Positions 48,640 through 61,560 of a stretch of DNA of 64,000 nucleotides are shown here, piece after piece (the first letter of the stretch is position 1; every line of letters begins with the position of its first letter). The position numbers and the translations under genes are program-made. Origin of the DNA: Mytilus galloprovincialis. Taxonomy: Eukaryota; Mollusca; Bivalvia; Mytilida; Mytilidae. The notes under the pieces were generated by a model. The model did no database searches. It was given only the letters and a program-made list of their open reading frames with translations, and was not told the DNA's origin. The stretch covers positions 56,142,439 to 56,206,438 of the forward strand of contig NC_134847.1 of assembly GCF_965363235.1 (NCBI RefSeq), written 5' to 3'.

Positions 48640-48990
48640 GTCCATTTGTTTTGTTCACACATCGTTGTCAAATATATGGAACTTTATGCGACTGTCATAC
48701 AAGTAAGATGTTTATCAGCTATGAAATCAGGTTTAATCCACTTTTTTCTACATAAGAAAAGGCCAATACCAAGTCAGGAATAATTATGACAGTTTTAAAT
48801 ATCTATTCGTTTTGTGTGTTTGTACTTTTGATTTTGCCATTTGATTTGGGACTTTCTTTTTTGAATTTTCCTCGGAGTTCAGTATTTTTTTTATATTTTT
48901 TTTATTTCCAGAGAAGTCGGAAGTTGGATATTTCTGTGGTCTGTTGCATTTTTTCTATATTTTTTGGTAATTCCTGCATGTGATTCCTTT
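48640..48990 (+). repeat. Dispersed repeat family 4
   Basis: Contains TTTGTTTTGTTCACACATCG, CAGGTTTAATCCAC, CCAAGTCAGGAATAATTATG and TTTTCCTCGGAGTTCAGTAT. Confidence 0.8.
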
Positions 48991-48999
48991 CATGTATTA

Positions 49000-51270
49000 C
49001 ATTTTTGAAACCAATTAAAACACCAAGAGATCGATATATGGTCTTTAATAAAATGCAATCGGTTTGCACTTTGATTAAAAGGTTCTAAAGCCTCAAAAAA
49101 ATTAAAACAATATTAAAAAAAAAGCTGATAAGAGCAGATTGTTACATCGAGAAAACATTGTCAACCGAGTCGAAGCCAAGGCTTAAAATGCTTCTTCGAG
49201 GAATGTCAATCTGAGCTATGAGTTATCTAATTTATTATACAGTATGACCTATCATTATTGTCTTTTACAGTTCCATTTTTAATTTAAAGTATTTAACTAT
49301 GAAGTCACGTACATAACAACATTAGGGAAGCAAGATAACTTTTTTTCTAACATTGTCGGTGAAAGAAAAAAGTTCTTAGCCAAAACGTAGAACTTAAGCA
49401 TTGTCTTTACTTTACTTAATGTTAATTCAATTCCTTATCCTTTAGATTATCGATTTTTGATTTGTTTGCACGAAAGGATGACACTTACAAAAATTGTCTC
49501 CCGTTCAGCCATGTGATAGAGTAAATTATCTCACTCGCATAAGCCAATCAAAATATAATATTTTAGAGTTGGGTGTAATGATCTGAAATATCACCAAAAT
49601 AATATGAACTTGCGCTTAACACTGTATGACAACGACAACAACATGCTTTTATCCAGCCAAAGGGAAAAACATAATTTATTTTAATTTGATTTTAATGAAT
49701 AGATTTTTTGAAAAGTCTTAAATACTTAATTTTGGTAATTTCAATTTATTGGCATGTGGTATAAAACATCAAGTATATATTTATAACAGATGTCTTATAA
49801 TTTTATTCATTAAAAAATCTCAACAGAAAACAAACAAACGTACATTTATACACACACAAGATATTAACAAATTACAAAATACTTTAACAGATTTTTCAAA
49901 AGAAATATAACCAGACAATATAATTGGAAATAGTCAAGAATATAGATTAGAAGAAGCAATGAAAATCGAAAAAACTAAGACGTAAGTAACTCGATTAATT
50001 CAAGAATGTTTCGAAGACCCCCTAAAGAACAATTAAATATCAAACAAAAACATTCATAGATCACACAACTGTCTCCTTTTAACTGAATTGTATAGGCCAG
50101 AAAAAATATTTTAATAAAATCTCTACGCATGCCAGTTTATAAATATTAATCGGATTGCTTGTTTTAACCGAAAAAACGATTACTTCTTGCATTATTATAG
50201 CCAATAGTCAAATACGCTTATAACAAAAAACGGAGATCGACAGGAGCACCATGTATTCACCACATACACATTCATAATAAAGGCGAAAAAATAAAGAAAA
50301 TAAACCAATAAAATCAAATATATATTTATCTTTTAGGCTTTTCAAAAATATTAACCTTCTTTATTATTTAAGGTTAAATTTTAAAAAAGAGATAATGTTT
50401 CCAATACAGTAAAATGGTATGTGTTGCTTTGCTATCAGTTCAGTTCTACATTGTTTTTACATTTATAGTCATAATTGCTTAATTAAATCATTGCTATAAT
50501 GACTGAATACTTTTCTTTGCAATTCCCGTTTGGCTATTACGGACACTTGATTTGGACTTAAAAAATTAGACTAGTTTTGAATCTATATTAAAAATAATGG
50601 AAGTTAAGTATGGAAGCAGCTGTCAGTCTATTATTTTGAAACCAAAACTGCATCTACAATGTACGTTATTGAATATAAAGCTTATAGATGAACAGGTTCG
50701 ATATCGAAGTAACATCAATTAATTATTATTTCCGATGACATTGGAAAGTGTTCCATTTATACAGTTGTTAATGTAGTTTAAGTCCTTATGATACTTATTT
50801 ATAGGTTACAGTATTGTATATACGTTATATAAAATTGTATGTAAATAAACTCATCATAGATACCAGGACTAAATGTAAGATAAGTTTATAATGTATTCTT
50901 TTTAAATACATTTTACAATTTAGATAAACCATTCTAGTAAAACACCCCTTTCCTTATTTGATATTTGATCAAATCCCCATCCCTAAATTGGTGAAAGATA
51001 ATTATGATCAATTTCACAATAGTTTTGCATTTTACATAATTACTCGGTTTAATTCTAATAGAATACTTTTGTTTATCAACCCTTCAAGAAATATCACTCA
51101 AAATTAAGATGAAAGAACCCGTCGGCTTATGCATTAGATGGTTATATGTGTTATCTTTTTTTATACTTTTTATATTCAAATAATATTAAAGAAAAATAAG
51201 AAAAACTCATTGTGTGTACAATTGGAAGCAATCTAGGTAGCGGACAATTACAATTTCATCACTTGAAAAA
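49000..51270. other. No gene seen
   Basis: About 2.3 kb of AT-rich DNA between duplicated block B and gene C. No repeat from the families above and no splice-supported exon was found. Confidence 0.45.
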
Positions 51271-51277
51271 ACAAGCT

Positions 51278-51546
51278 TCATATTTGTGTGTCTTCTTTTT
51301 CTTTATATAATGGTGGTATATCACGTGGACTATATTCTGGAAGATTTGAATTAACGACAACTTCATACGGTGGTGGTTCGTTGTTGTAAACTGTAAACAC
51401 ACTTGCGTTTGCTTGTGTTCTTTGGATAGATCTTTGATTGACATGTGGCGATCTGCTATGTGTTAGGTATTGTCCTGCTTTACCGAGTTTAATCAAAGCC
51501 ACCAACACTATCAAAATAACCAACATCACTGCGACTACAACTAGAA
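51278..51546 (-). CDS. Gene C last exon: helix and PPxY tail
   Basis: The acceptor TTTTTTAAG opens on the membrane helix; the tail then runs KAGQYLTHSRSPHVNQ and ASVFTVYNNEPPPYEVV to the stop at 51278. The part after VFTVYNNEP aligns with gene D (IFTVYNNEPLPYDIV), and both contain a following LPEY. Confidence 0.82.
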
Positions 51547-54500
51547 CTTAAAAAAAAATCATTAAAGGTTGTAAGGTCGTTGACATATGTCAGAAATAAA
51601 ATTTAATTAGTCTATGATCATTCCTGCTATTTTTTTTTCTATTTTCATACGCCTAATTGTACCAAAGATGAAATAGCCGAATCTTAATTCATTCACACTA
51701 CAAGTTACCCAAAATACACAAGTGTTGATGATTTTCAACATTATATTTTTGATAATGCCAAGTGTTCTACGAATTTTCCTTTCAATTTTTAACGTTATTT
51801 TATCAGCAATCAAAACCGGGCATCAGAGTTACTGTGCAAATACCGACTCCAGGGAAGGTGCTAGTTACGGCAAAAGCAGTTTTCTGACGTTCAAATTATT
51901 AAGACATAAATCAAGGTAAGAAAATAAACACTGTTGGAATCGCGCGACCTTAACCAAAGACACAGTACGGTGTGTGAAGACGGGGTTAACGTAATAGGAT
52001 GAGCGTATACTGTTATGCATGCATCATCCGCCATTAAAATGTCTCAATCCGAAATAGGACCAAATAGGTAAAATAACAAAATTTTAAGTTCAAAGACCAA
52101 GAAAACATATTGCTTGATAGTAGAGACAAATATATTCGTATTTGTCAATCAACACCGTAAAACCGTGATACTCCTAAAACTTATTAAGTGTCTATTTGAG
52201 TCGTTCTTCTCTACAGAAATACGACAGTTGTTATCCATTCGATGTGTTTGCGCTTTCGACATATTCAAATGGCAAATAGTAATCAAAGGTACCAGGATTA
52301 TAATTCAGTACGTCAGACGCGCGTTTCGTCATAAGCTCAAACAATCAAACGAAGGAATAACAAATGTGGTATTTGTTTTAAAATAACTTGGTACATACAT
52401 TTTCCTATGAAGAAAACGGTGGATATAGCCTAGCCCAACCTCTAACTAGTATGACACTTGCATTAATTTCCATTATAATTGACAACGATGTGTGAACAAT
52501 ACAAAGAGACATAATAGATAAAACTGTCAAAAATAGGAGTAGGGCAATCAAAACATTGTGTTATAATCTTAATCACTATAAAATCAATCAAACATGTCAA
52601 CGTAGAAACACAAAAAGGCATACAGACAGTGAAGACCAACCAAAACGAAAGACAAATGTTCGGAGACTATCGACATTTTTTTTATTTATTCGATATATGA
52701 TGTTGTCTTTTTATAGAATATTTTATTGAACATCTATGATAGCTTCATAAAAAATTAATAAAAATATCATAATCATGACATTAATAGACATAACACATTT
52801 CAATCAGTATCAGTTTTAAAACTGAGCATGGAATACTAAAGAACGATAAATTTGTTTATTATTTTTCATTGAAAGTAACTTAAAAACATTGTGATCTAAC
52901 ATTTGTTTATTGCCAACTTACTAACAATCGTCGGTGCCGTAACTTTGATGCTATGTTTTACATCATCCGTCTTGTCATCCGTCGTGACATGCTGACCTAC
53001 AATTGATGTTACATTAAACATAGTATATGAATGGTTATGTTTTACACTGTGAATAAATCATCGTCAATTAACTGTGTTTTTAATTACTAGTAACAAGTTT
53101 GAATGAATATTTCTCGGAATCGGTTAATTATATTAACAAACTAATCGCTATTTATTTTGATAGTGAACTTTATGCAATATTCAAATATTTCCCTATTGCT
53201 TCTAAAACAGTGGCGACAGATCAAAAAGGAAAATTCAAACTCATAAGCCGAGAACAAGCTGACAATGCAAATGCAAAACACGAAAAAAAAACCCGAACGC
53301 TAAAAAAAAAAAAAACAGTACGCAAACCACAACATTGGATAACTAGAGACAGCGCTACACGAAATAGCCAAAAAATCGGGGTTGGCTTTAGTGCTCAGAA
53401 ATGATAGGCAGATGTGTATGTCTAATTGTGTATTTCACATTCGAAGAAAAGAGCACGGGTTTGTTGTTACAACAATTGGAACATATCCATCGTCATTGGG
53501 AAGCAAATATTCCATAATGGTCAACCAACTCGTGATGGGCTCCGTAAATATTTTCGAAGGGATTATTTCAAATTCATCACTTGCTAAAAAATCTTTCTTG
53601 TAAGCATCGAATGCCGGAATGTTGCTATATAGATACAGAAAGTTCACAATTGGGAAGCTGACATCATCGCCTTTGTTGTAAAGTGTATTCTTCATTTGAT
53701 CCTCATTATCATTTTTTGGAGATTTTACTGATTCTGTTGAATCCTTTTTATAGTTACCAAACTTTGTCTCGTGAGAGGACATCATCCTTATAGCGGAACG
53801 TGTGGCGAAAGAAAATAGTTACTTCTTTTCAATGTTTCATAAATAGCTCTTGTGTTAAGTCAATCTCATATATATAAGGGACAAATCGTCAAGAAGTGGC
53901 GATGCTGATTGTGTACTGAAAAACACGTCCTCCAGTCCTTATATAGATGTAGTCAATTAAGAAATCAAGCATCTTGATTATGTCAGTTATAAAATATTGT
54001 TTGTTTGAATCAGAGTGATTATACAAGATGTCCCTCCTTAAAACAAGATATTTGTTTCAATGTTTGTCATTCTATTAATGAAACTAACAGGAACAATTTT
54101 TGTACTTTAGTTTGGAATGGGGAATACTTGTGTAAAGTGGAGAAGGTCAATTTTTGGAAGATAATTTCGTTCACCTGTATTTTCGAAGGCCCATTTTAGC
54201 AAAAACTTACCGGGATGAATAATATTAACAATACTAAACCCACTAATTTATGCTAGCTTATCGGGGCCTTTTATAGCTCACTATGCGGTATGAGATTTGC
54301 TCATTGTTGAAGGCCGTACGGTGACCTATAGTTGTTAATGTCTGTGTCATTTTGGTCTTTTGTGGATAGTTGTCTCATTGGCAATCATACCACATCTTCT
54401 TTTTTATAGCTTAACATTTCTAAAAAATGTTTGCATTTTCATTTGGGAGATAAATGCTTTTGAAAAAAAACGAGTAAAGTAAAGTAAATATTATGGCTAC

Positions 54501-57500
54501 CGTTATGGATATACAGAATATTGACAAAACAGGAAAAAAACATAAATACTATTATTAAATGTCCAACAACCTATATCGAAATGATTTGATTTGCCATTTG
54601 ATAAGGGACATTCAAATTTGAAATTTACTTGGAGTTCAGTAAATTTGTTATTTGTTTTTCTCTACGATATACATTACATGCTAGAACGGACTTGTAACAT
54701 TATATTTTAGACTGTAAGTGCTGTATTTTGATGGACATGATTTATTTTTATTTAGTGGTGTCTTTATTTTATTAAAATTTGCTTAATTTATTTTATTTCT
54801 GTCGATAAAGTGGGCATTGAATATTTCGTTTTTTGCTAAAATGGGATGGAAAACTTTTATAATTGGTATTACTTTTTCGCTAAAACGTCCGAATATTTTA
54901 ACGCAAATAGTCCTACCCATGCGCCAACATGTCTCCCGCTTGTCAATATAACATAGCTGTTTACTGGGTGGTTTAAAACCAACATTATAACTTTGATTGT
55001 TTAAGAATGCTTGTCCACAAGAATACAACAAAAAGAAAGCTTTTATGGCCAGGACGCAATATTTTAACCAGGATTTTTAAAATTGCTCTTACTCCTTTAT
55101 AATTTTGTTTTCCGATAATTTTATCGTAAATAAATACATCAAACATTTAAAGTTTTTCTTCAAATTGCATTATTTGATTGTAAGCTTAATTTTACTTCCT
55201 GTCTTACTTAGCAAAGTATCACAACGTCCTACCAACAAGTAGATTACTTGTCAAAAAATATATATACTCCGGAGTCAAAAGACAGTAACATGAATATAGT
55301 ATTTTCCGGAACATCTGGGATTTTCCAAATTTGCTCAATTTTTAGTTAAACATGTAATGTTTTTTTTTTTGTCTATCGATGTTTTCATTGTGTTGTTGGT
55401 TGCTCTGCGAGTTACAAATTCTCCTGGATTGTCCCTCTGGTATCGTCTTCTTCTTTTAAAAATAGTAATTAAATAAAAACCAGGTTATTTGACTTGCCTG
55501 CTTTAATTGAGCATTTGCCGTTTATCATCGTCCATTTATCACAACATTTTGGTTTTATACATCTTGTACCAATTTTAACACAAATCTTTCTTGTCACATC
55601 ACAAAATGGCCATTTGTTTTGTGCGCTACAAAATATATATATATATAAAACATTTTCAAGCTAAGGCAACTATTTAATATTAAGAGTTGTCTGCAATTTG
55701 ACAAAGATTTTCATTTAACCATTACAGATAAGCATTTAAAAGAGGGACGAAAGATACCAGAGGGACAGTCAAACTCATAACTGATGCAAAAATTGTATGT
55801 AAGTAAAGATTGTAATATTTAATCTATGTAACAATGAACAATTATAACGTATCGAAAATTATTTTGTTTACACAGAAGTACACTTGTTAAGTAACGTAAC
55901 TTTTCATCTTTCAATATGTCTTATAAACTTGAGCCTTGGTCGTCAAATCAAAGAACAGCTATCGATGGATGTGTCTTTGAAGAGAAGTGAAAGGGTGTGT
56001 CGTCTCTTGGAACTACAGAATATAATCACTTTAGTCAATTATCATTCTGATGTATATTTTTTATATTTGTATTTATGTAGATTTTGAGTTTCCTTTCAGA
56101 TTTCTTTGTTGGTTATTGATACTTTGATAAAATTAAAAGTTTAAGCAAAACAAAAACAAAAAAATACAAATCAAAGGATATATGCAATTAACTGTAAAGT
56201 AATATAATAACATCGGTGTTTTTATTCAACATTTTATGAAGATATAATTTGTTGTATGTTCTACGTACGTGCAATTTATGACTTTGCTTGGATACATAAT
56301 ACACTGTGTTACATCCTCTAACTCTCCACAAAGATGTGGGTCGTTTCCAGTAGGTGAACAACTTATGGCTGTTGTCCTGAATAATAAATACGATTAAAAA
56401 TGGCTAGAATGCAAGCGAATTGTCATTTGTAGATTTTTTTTATTTTAAGAACTGTTCTTTGTCATTTAAAAATAAAATGGCATAATATATTTATTATATA
56501 TCTGAAGTTTTTGTTTAGTAGACAACGATTCTGTAAAATCCACAAACATTTGTTTCAAACACCGGATCAAAGTCTGAAATAAATACTGATGATAATATAA
56601 ACGGTACCAATTTTTTAGCACACGATGCGCATTGCGACAATCATTGTCTCTTTAGTGATGTTCGAGGCAAAAATATTTGAAAATCCAAAGCTTAATAAAC
56701 AGATGAAGAGCTATAAACCAAAAAAGGCAAAAAATGTATACCTAAAGCCAGGCAGGGAATAAAGTTTTGCATGATCATGAGGGCGAAACATTCCTAAATT
56801 CTTAATGATATCCAACATTTTGTAACAGCAAATTTAAATAACAAAAAATCCGTATCTTCATTTTTGTACAATTTTGTATGAAATTTACAATGTTGACCAA
56901 CACGAAGGAAGATACATATGTGCATCGCTTAATTTCCAACATACTATAAGGTTTATGTAAACGTACCGTTACATTCATATCATTTTTAAAATGTACAAAA
57001 AATTTCAATACCTATAAGCATTTTCATTTGTTAAAAGTGTTGACTACTGGGCTGGTGATACCCTCGGGGACGAAACGTCCACCAACAGTGGCATCGACCC
57101 AGTGGTGTAAATAGTTATCAAAGGTCTACATAAGACTCATCAGTGACGCTCATATTAAAATATTTATAAAGCCAAACAAGTACAAAGTTGAAGAGCATTG
57201 AGGATCCAAAATGCCAAAAAGTTGTGCCAAATACGGCTAAGGTAATCTATGCCTGGGATAAGAAAATCCTTAGTTTTTCGAAAAATGTTTTGTAAACAGG
57301 AAATTCATAAAAATGACCACATTATTGATATTCATGTCAACAACAAAGTGTTGACTACTGGGCTGGTGATACCGTCGGGGACGAAACGTCCACCAGCAGT
57401 GGCATCTACCCAGTGGTATTTAAACCAGGTATTGAATATGTAATATAAAAACAGAAAATGTGAGATCGCCTATGAGATAACTATCCACCACATACCAAAT

Positions 57501-58081
57501 GACGTAAACTTTAACACCTATAGATCACCGAACGGCCTTTCACAATGAGCAAAACCCATACTGCCAAATAAAATATGATAAAGCTTTAAAGTCCGAAAAT
57601 GACAAAGGAAAAACAAATCTAACATGAACAGAGACGACCTGAATAATTCACAAACCTATAAACAACGAACAAAATTAATATACAGCAATCAAAATCAACC
57701 GTTTCAATCTCTCAGGACTAATGCGTTCCGATTAATACTTTGAAAACGTACACCAAAACGTTGTGATTGGTCAAGGCTTCCTAAACAAAAGAAATTAAAT
57801 CAACAACACAACGTTATTTTCATTTTGGTGTACGAACAATGATATTATCCATAGCCCTTTAGGGTCTGAAAAGGCAAAAGTCTATATAAATAAACAAATG
57901 TTTTCAATTAATGAGAAAGTATTTACAATTATTATTTTTGTCTCAATTTTTCATTTGTTGAATATTAATATTGAATTTGTTACCAACTTAATTTCTTCAA
58001 AATATTTACTTACCCAACAAAAAGAAATGTACAGCAGAAAAAGAAACAAATAAAAACAAACGCAATTTTCTCTGTCATCAT
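51278..58081 (-). CDS. Gene C: EMI-like single-pass protein with PPxY tail
   Basis: Five exons: 58014-58081, 56269-56376, 55498-55625, 52922-52996 and 51278-51546. Phases 2, 2, 1, 1 all join, giving 215 residues. Intron 3 uses a GC donor (GCAAGT); the others are GT-AG. Residues 1-22 are a signal peptide (MMTEKIAFVFICFFFCC). Residues 24-101 form an EMI-like Cys-rich domain split over two exons (CSPTGNDPHLC, later PKCCDKWTMINGKC), aligning with CCPGWELGMKGKC of gene A. A short stalk (residues 103-126) leads to a helix at about 127-145 (LVVVAVMLVILIVLVALI). The tail has NNEPPPYE, LPEY and PPLY, including a PPxY motif of the kind bound by WW domains. It lacks HYR and VWC-like parts. Same strand and exon phases as gene A, so a shortened relative. 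Confidence 0.8.
52265..52690 (-). repeat. Pieces of families 5 and 4 in gene C intron 4
   Basis: AAAGGTACCAGGATTATAAT and GTCAGACGCGCGTTTCGTC (family 5) are followed by TTCCATTATAATTGACAACG and GACATAATAGATAAAACTGT, which I recall as part of the family 4 repeat. Confidence 0.6.
53435..53785 (-). CDS. Possible small intronless gene nested in gene C intron 3
   Basis: A 116-codon frame starts at ATG ATG (MMSSHETKFGNYKKDS) and ends NPCSFLRM. An in-frame TAA lies 36 bp upstream, so the ATG is the true frame start, and TATATAT occurs near 53868-53876 upstream on the same strand. The composition is protein-like, not low complexity (SDEFEIIPSKIFTEPITSW). No signal peptide, helix or known motif is seen. 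It could be a real gene, a retrocopy fragment or chance. Confidence 0.3.
   Translation of the reverse strand: MMSSHETKFGNYKKDSTESVKSPKNDNEDQMKNTLYNKGDDVSFPIVNFLYLYSNIPAFDAYKKDFLASDEFEIIPSKIFTEPITSWLTIMEYLLPNDDGYVPIVVTTNPCSFLRM
54260..54412 (+). repeat. Family 1 tail in gene C intron 3
   Basis: GGGGCCTTTTATAGCTCACT, TTGTTGAAGGCCGTACGGTG and TTGTCTCATTGGCAATCATA, followed by a T run. Confidence 0.85.
57035..57425 (+). repeat. Dispersed repeat family 5 with direct-repeat ends, gene C intron 1
   Basis: A segment of about 70 bp with GTGTTGACTACTGGGCTGGT, CGGGGACGAAACGTCCACCA and CAGTGGCATC occurs at 57037-57106 and again at 57348-57417. The 240 bp between them matches the copy at 10930-11205. 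This fits a tandem unit of about 310 bp cut after little more than one period. Confidence 0.8.
57440..57715 (-). repeat. Diverged family 1 copy, minus strand
   Basis: GATAACTATCCACCACATACC, CACAATGAGCAAAACCCATA and TATACAGCAATCAAAATCAA complement family 1 words. More diverged than the other copies. Confidence 0.65.
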
Positions 58082-58744
58082 TACAAAGGTGAACGTATGT
58101 TGTGTTAAAATTGATATAATCAAATGTGATTAACCATTTCAATATCTGTACTGTATCAATATTTGTTGTGGGTAAATCACAGATTATAAATTGTACGTTT
58201 TACGTCACGTACTATACTTGTGCTTTCATCAGACCCTGGTACATGTAGTTTCCATTCATTTTTTGGTGGCGTGTTTTGTATATGCGACTTTTTGTATTTC
58301 TTTGGTTCTTAAAACGTGACTCTGTACTTTAAAAGATCCGTATGATATTGTTCTATTTTATCTCATTATGATATATTTCTATTATGAATTACAAAATACG
58401 TTGAACCATAAACGTCAAAATCATTCAATCGCGTAGTGGAATTAACTATTTGTGGATTCTTATAAATTCTATATATAACTTTGGACTATTTTCAATCTCG
58501 GTCTATTTCTGAAATTTATTCTTACATACTTTTGATTTTTTAACCCTATATGCTACCATTGCCTATGTAAATTTTAAAATTGTTTGTATGCACATTGAAC
58601 GACAAATTTATGTGACGTATAAAATTTTCTGAAGTCAAACACACAAATCAATGAATGTGTTTGTAGATAGATTTTTTGTGTTCTGTTAAAATGTTCTTTA
58701 AAAATTGTTATTCGATGATGACTGATGTACCCATATTTTGATTA

Positions 58745-58990
58745 TTGTATTTATTGTGTCTGTTTAGTTAACGCATCAATGTAAATATAACGGAATTTGA
58801 TGAGACTGTAAAACCAGGTTTAATCCACCATTTTCTACATTTGAAAATGCCTGTACCAAATCAGGAATATCACAGTTCTTGTCCATTCGTTTTTGATGCG
58901 TTTTGTTATTTGATTTTGCCATGTGATTATGGACTTTCCGAATTGATTTTCCTCTAAGTTCAGTATTTTTGTGATTTTACTTTTTCCAAA
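58745..58990 (+). repeat. Dispersed repeat family 4
   Basis: CTGTTTAGTTAACGCATCAA, AACCAGGTTTAATCCACCAT and TTTTCCTCTAAGTTCAGTAT match the copies at 24184 and 48640. Confidence 0.8.
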
Positions 58991-58994
58991 TTGA

Positions 58995-60165
58995 CGCATC
59001 GCCATACTTCATTGATACTTTGGAATCAGTTACTAGACAATACTTGCAACTGAACAGGTGATACAAACAGCTTCAAATATTGAACTAACTTATGAACTTT
59101 TCTATGTCTGTGTAAAGTTGAGGATTCAAATGTTTTAGCCTCAAGAGACATTAGTTGTTGAAATATATATATAACACGCTTGGACTCTGTTGTGATATAA
59201 TACAAACCTACAACAGAGCTAGTTGTTCCCAATGAATAAGAAAGTTTTCATGTTATATTTTAGGATATTTGCTCGATAATTTGGACAATATGTTGGTCTC
59301 AAAAGTTGTGTGCTTTTAGTATGCGTTGTTTGGTTTTTTTATGTTTGAAGTTTCTCTTATGTTGGGGTACTTATTTTCAAAAATGCTTTGTAAGCAGTAA
59401 ATTAGGTTTTAAAATAATTCCGTACTATTAAGTAAGTACAAAAAATAATAAATAAATCATGATTAATTACGTTTTTATATGTTTGCCATGTTTCTTTTAT
59501 TGATAGTGAAAGTGTTAATATCTATTCTGTTAATGTATTTTTTCATTAATAGGTATTTTTGTGCCTTTGGTCACCATTTCACGAACTTAATCTTTTCTAA
59601 AAATATCAAGATAATAGTTTGATAAGCTCTGCAATTCTTCATTTGAAGGCATTCAGGAAGTTGGGATACAAGGTTATCGGGGTTCAATGTTAGTTTTAAG
59701 CTATTTATTATTTAGTTCCTCGGATGGATTATTTTTAACGTAGGTATAAATACAGACGTTTAGAAATCTTGCTTATACGGACAGTTTCCAAATAATTGAA
59801 CTCATAAAATAGCACAAATATAGGATAACAATAATAAACATCGAATATTGGGCAGTACAACTGTTACCACCATCTACTTTAGATGTCACCCAACTTCTTC
59901 CTAAAAATATACGTATCAAGAAAGATAAAAACAAAAACAAAACGCACCGATAGCCTGACATGAAACAGGCTCAAGTCTTATCTCATTTTTGTTCTTAGGT
60001 GTCAATGGCCTTGAACAAGCTGTCAGTTACTGCGAGTACTGTCAGATCTATACTTTGGGTCTTTTTGTTTTTGGAATGTATGAGTGCCTGTCCACGTCCT
60101 TTCTGTGTTGATGATAGATGTGCTTCTATTTGAATCCATCTGATTAGTTTTAATTTTCTACTCTT
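58995..60165. other. No supported gene; one signal-peptide-like frame
   Basis: A minus-strand frame at 59773-59961 starts MSGYRCVLFLFLSFLIRIFL, which looks like a signal peptide and might be a first exon. No convincing donor or downstream exon was found, so I do not call a gene. Confidence 0.3.
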
Positions 60166-60169
60166 ATTT

Positions 60170-60558
60170 TATATATTGTTCTTATATTGTAATGCTTTTA
60201 CAACACTGTCCCTGGTTAGTGGAGGGTTGTGCGCTCAAAAACATGTTTTCTATCTCCGCCCCACACACAAACACACAGTATGTATATGTCTGTCGAACGT
60301 CAGGGGCCTGTAGTTCATTTGTTGTTGGTTCATGCCTATCATATTTCTTTTTCGTAAATCATTTTGTTGTTAATTTGGTCGTTAGTTTTCTCAATGTAAT
60401 TATTAAATATTATTCATGTGGGGGCCTTTTAAATACGGTATGGGATCTTCTCATTGTTAAAGACCGTGTGGTTGCCTATACTTGCTTACACTTAACTCAT
60501 TTGAGCTTTGGTGGATAATTATCGCATTGCCAATCATGCCACATCTCCTTATGTTATA
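60170..60558 (+). repeat. Diverged family 1 copy
   Basis: CGTCAGGGGCCTGTAGTTCA, GGGGGCCTTTTAAATACGGT and ATTGCCAATCATGCCACATC follow the family 1 order with many changes. The 108-codon open frame here is a repeat artefact. Confidence 0.7.
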
Positions 60559-60924
60559 TCAGCATAGATGGTGTTAAACAAGTTTAACGTGAAAATTTCG
60601 AAGATTTCAAAAACCTATGTTTAGCAATGTCAATAATAATGGTCACGTGTCAATATTGTGCAGACGAAGCTTCCACTACAATGTCCCTTTCCTCTATGAA
60701 AAAAAGGTAAATTGGATTGAAATTGGGGCTTTGAGATAGGGTTTGTCTATGATTTGTTTTATAAAGGGAACTAACTCTATATATAGTCGCTTTGTGGACG
60801 ACTAGGCAATAGGTTTTAACGACAATGAAAGATTTCAATTAATTTGGTTTCATTTAATTCAATTTATAACAAGTGGCTGTCACACCGACAGCAAACAGGA
60901 TTTATTAACATTTAATTGTGTCCG

Positions 60925-61560
60925 GGCAATATCACAAGAACCATAACTGATGAACGGTGAAAGTGAAAATCGTCAATATCAAATTTGACCTCGAAATTGT
61001 CATCAGTACCAACATATCAAAATTTGAAAATCTTAGGTTGAATGGTTCATGAGTAAATGCAACATAATGAATGGAAACGCCATTTTTCGATCTTTCAAGA
61101 ACCATAACTCCTGAACGATAAAAGTCAAAATCGACATTCTTGAACTTCACCTCCATTTTGTCATCAGTTACAACATATTAAAATTTGAAAAGATTTGGTT
61201 GAACAGTTTATGAGTAAATGCACGGACACGACTGGAAACGCCATTTTTCAATGTTTCAAGAACTATAACTACTGAACGGTAAAAGTCAAAATCGTCATTA
61301 TTAAACTTGACCTCCATTTTGTCATCAGTAACAACATATTAAAATTTGGGAAGCTTTGGTTGAACAGTTCATGCGTAAATGCACGGACACGACAGGAAAT
61401 GCCATTTTTCAATCTTTCAAGAACCATAACACCTGAACGGTAAAAGTCAAAATCGTCAATATTGAACTTGACCTTCATTTTGTTGTCAGTAACAACATAT
61501 TAAAATTTTAAAAGCTATGGTTAAATAGTTCATGAGTAAATGCACGGACAACATTTGGTT
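60925..61560 (+). repeat. Four tandem units of about 161 bp
   Basis: Units start near 60937, 61098, 61259 and 61420, each with AAGAACCATAAC, CTGAACGG, AAAAGTCAAAATCG and CATTTTGTCATCAGT. The last unit runs into a C-rich stretch (61560-61605). Open frames with MEVKFKNVDFDFYRSG-like sequence on the minus strand simply reflect the period. Confidence 0.88.

Noticed and set aside
54783-55031. 82-codon minus-strand frame in gene C intron 3
   Set aside because: Looks protein-like in places (KQLCYIDKRETCWRMG), but has no acceptor or donor that fits gene C phases and no recognised motif.
60192-60518. 108-codon plus-strand frame
   Set aside because: Lies wholly within a family 1 dispersed repeat.
60932-61478. 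Two similar minus-strand frames (VKFKNVDFDFYRSGVMVLER type)
   Set aside because: They are in-phase readings of the 161-bp tandem units, not a duplicated gene.
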